Under the pieces are notes generated by a model. That model searched no databases, was not told the DNA's origin, and saw nothing but the letters and a program-made list of their open reading frames with translations. A stretch of 6,987 nt of DNA from Bacteroidota bacterium (lineage in GTDB: Bacteria > Bacteroidota > Bacteroidia > CAMBQF01). This document shows, piece after piece, positions 5,187 to 6,987 of this stretch. The translations under genes and the position numbers were made by a program. The DNA is taken from positions 1-6,987 of the forward strand of contig JAIXUZ010000171.1 in NCBI GenBank assembly GCA_027483285.1. The letters are read 5' to 3'. Each line of letters starts with the position of its first letter. Within the stretch, counting starts at the first letter, position 1.

Positions 5187-6987
5187 ATTCAACTTATAAG
5201 CCCCTTCGCCGGCCAATGCCTCCACCTGCTTTATAAAGTTGCTACTAAGTGCCACCTTGCCGTTTTTAGATGGCATATCCACCTGTATCTGGCTTTCTAG
5301 GTCAAATACAGATATCTTAATCTGGCAATTGCCGGGGTTTGCCTTAATTAGCGATTCCAAATCATCCACAACCACCTCGCTAATATCATCAAGCTTTAAA
5401 TTTATCGTGAGGGATTTTACCATTTTGTCCTTTACTTCATCTAACAGCATCATGCGGCCAACCTTAAGTTCCAGACTGTCTGGCTGATTCCAGCGCTCAC
5501 GCACCTGGGCTTTTATGTACACAAAGTACCCCTCGCCCAAAAAGTTCTTAAAATTGATGTAATCCTCGCCAAACATCGCTATCTGCATACTGCCCGTAAA
5601 GTCACTCAGGGTAAAGTTTCCAAACGGCTTCCCCGTTTTGGTCGTCTTATGTTGCACTGCCGACATGATACCACCCATAGTCACCTCTCCCGAATTACGG
5701 TACTTAGCCAATCCCTCGTTCAAATCTGCAATACGGTGGCGGCAAAGCTGCTCCACTTCAATTTTGTAAGCATCCAGCGGGTGGCCTGATATGTAGATAC
5801 CAATAACATCCTTCTCCAGCTTCAGGCGTTCCAACTCACTCCATTCCTCACATTTGGGGAATGGCGGCTCTTCTATCTGCACCTCATTATCTCCCCCAAA
5901 CAACGTATTGGCGGTAGAGTTTTTACTATCCTGATACAATGTACCGTAGCGGGTTATCTTCTCAATAAATGGGTTGCCATCGGGTGCAGGGGCAAAAAAC
6001 TGCGCCCTGTGCGCATCAGGGTTTAGCGAGTCAAAGGCACCGGCATAGGCCAATGCCTCTACGCAGCGCTTGTTCACCGCACGCATATTAGCCCTTCTCG
6101 CCATATCAAATACCGATGTGTACGGGCCAGCCGCACGCTCTTCAATTATAGAATCCACTGCTGCTTCACCAACACCTTTCAAAGCGCCTAAACCAATACG
6201 TATCTGCCCGCTTTTGTTAACAGAGAATTTCATGTAGCTCTCGTTAACATCGGGCCCCAGTACTTTTAAGCCCATGCGGTTGCATTCCTCCATAAAAAAG
6301 GTCAGCTGTTCTATATTGCTTAAGTTGTTACTCAATACTGCCGCCATGTATTCAGCAGGGTAGTGGGCTTTTAAATAAGCCGTTTGAAAAGCCACAAAGG
6401 CATAGCAGGTAGAGTGCGACTTGTTGAACGCGTAAGATGCAAAAGCCTCCCAGTCGGTCCATATCTTCTCACATATCTTCGGGTCATGGCCTTTCTTCGC
6501 GCAGCCTTCAATAAACTGCGGTTTCATTTTATCCAGCACAGCCTTTTGCTTTTTACCCATCGCCTTACGCAGCGTATCGGCCTCGCCTTTAGTAAAGCCG
6601 GCAAGTTTTTGCGACAGAAGCATTACCTGTTCCTGGTAAACCGTAATACCATACGTACCCTCCAAAAACTCCTTCATGTCGTCCAGGTCGTACACTATAC
6701 GCTCCCTGCCATGCTTACGGGCAATAAAGTTGCCAATGTAGTCCATAGGGCCGGGGCGGTATAAGGCGTTCATCGCAATAAGGTCATCAAACTTATCTGG
6801 CTTCAGTTCCTTTAGGTACTTCTGCATACCGGGACTCTCAAACTGGAATATACTTATCGTCTCACCCTTTTGAAATAACTCGTAGGTCTTTACATCATCC
6901 AGCGGAATCTCATCCGGTATAATTTCTATACCATGGTTTTGCCTGATTAGCTCCACCGCCGATTTCATAATCGACAATGTCCTTAAC
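5184..6987 (-). CDS. dnaE: DNA polymerase III subunit alpha (C-terminal half, runs off right edge)
   Basis: DnaE is the replicative DNA polymerase catalytic subunit. The open frame enters at 6986 as LRTLSIMKSAVEL; homologues have DFLGL here, so the third catalytic Asp (Asp555 in E. coli) and the PHP and palm core lie just outside. The TTG/ATG codons near 6977 and 6968 are internal, not starts. About 600 residues are visible, close to the matching part of E. coli DnaE. Counting from the Leu-Ser at 6977: ALYRPGPM (71-78), YGITVYQEQVM (109-119), RKAMGKK (137-143), FNKSHSTCYAFVAFQTAYLKAHYPAE region (184-209), GPDVN (241-245), IGLGALKGVGE (261-271, HhH-type), GIYISGHPLDAY (393-404), an OB-fold (about 428-510) and a C-terminal domain ending GAYKLN. 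It is convergent with hppD. No insertion or frameshift is seen. Confidence 0.96.
   Translation of the reverse strand, partial: LRTLSIMKSAVELIRQNHGIEIIPDEIPLDDVKTYELFQKGETISIFQFESPGMQKYLKELKPDKFDDLIAMNALYRPGPMDYIGNFIARKHGRERIVYDLDDMKEFLEGTYGITVYQEQVMLLSQKLAGFTKGEADTLRKAMGKKQKAVLDKMKPQFIEGCAKKGHDPKICEKIWTDWEAFASYAFNKSHSTCYAFVAFQTAYLKAHYPAEYMAAVLSNNLSNIEQLTFFMEECNRMGLKVLGPDVNESYMKFSVNKSGQIRIGLGALKGVGEAAVDSIIEERAAGPYTSVFDMARRANMRAVNKRCVEALAYAGAFDSLNPDAHRAQFFAPAPDGNPFIEKITRYGTLYQDSKNSTANTLFGGDNEVQIEEPPFPKCEEWSELERLKLEKDVIGIYISGHPLDAYKIEVEQLCRHRIADLNEGLAKYRNSGEVTMGGIMSAVQHKTTKTGKPFGNFTLSDFTGSMQIAMFGEDYINFKNFLGEGYFVYIKAQVRERWNQPDSLELKVGRMMLLDEVKDKMVKSLTINLKLDDISEVVVDDLESLIKANPGNCQIKISVFDLESQIQVDMPSKNGKVALSSNFIKQVEALAGEGAYKLN
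5898..5912 (-). other. Possible sliding-clamp contact motif in DnaE (ANTLF)
   Basis: The pentapeptide ANTLF, followed by GG, lies between the HhH region and GIYISGHPL, the same place as the internal clamp-binding motif QADMF in E. coli DnaE. The L-F pair fits the clamp-binding consensus but the leading Gln is replaced by Ala. Assignment rests on position and the LF pair only. Confidence 0.45.

Overview
The window looks like ordinary chromosomal DNA from a member of the Bacteroidota. Every protein resembles its Bacteroidota homologues, start codons sit behind A-rich leaders rather than strong Shine-Dalgarno sequences, and TAnnTTTG -7 elements occur upstream of genes. I cannot name the genus; the Chitinophagales/Sphingobacteriales branch is a guess. 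No mobile element, CRISPR array, tRNA or rRNA is visible.

Layout: bases 1-1134 (minus strand) hold the N-terminal 378 residues of a secreted esterase-like alpha/beta hydrolase with a TPR-like tail. The gene runs off the left edge and carries an unbroken run of 20 A. Bases 1135-1605 are a divergent intergenic region without a convincing gene, but with a near-perfect operator-like palindrome and a -7 element next to trhO. On the plus strand follow trhO (tRNA U34 hydroxylase, 1606-2658), hmgA (homogentisate 1,2-dioxygenase, 2719-3876) and hppD (4-hydroxyphenylpyruvate dioxygenase, 3952-5088). A long bidirectional terminator hairpin (5119-5157) separates hppD from the convergent dnaE (DNA polymerase III alpha, minus strand, 5184 to the right edge, C-terminal half only).

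How the genes work together: HppD turns 4-hydroxyphenylpyruvate into homogentisate and HmgA opens its ring to maleylacetoacetate, so these two are consecutive steps of tyrosine catabolism. TrhO makes 5-hydroxyuridine at tRNA position 34 in an O2-dependent way. All three plus-strand genes therefore encode oxygen-using enzymes, and the palindrome upstream of trhO has the half-site spacing of a CRP/FNR-type site. A shared oxygen or redox response is an attractive but unproven idea. DnaE and the esterase appear unrelated to this pathway.

I did not find a clearly new multi-gene system. The most unusual signals are the 20-A tract inside the esterase gene, the palindrome before trhO, and the short repeat units and -7 element in front of hppD.
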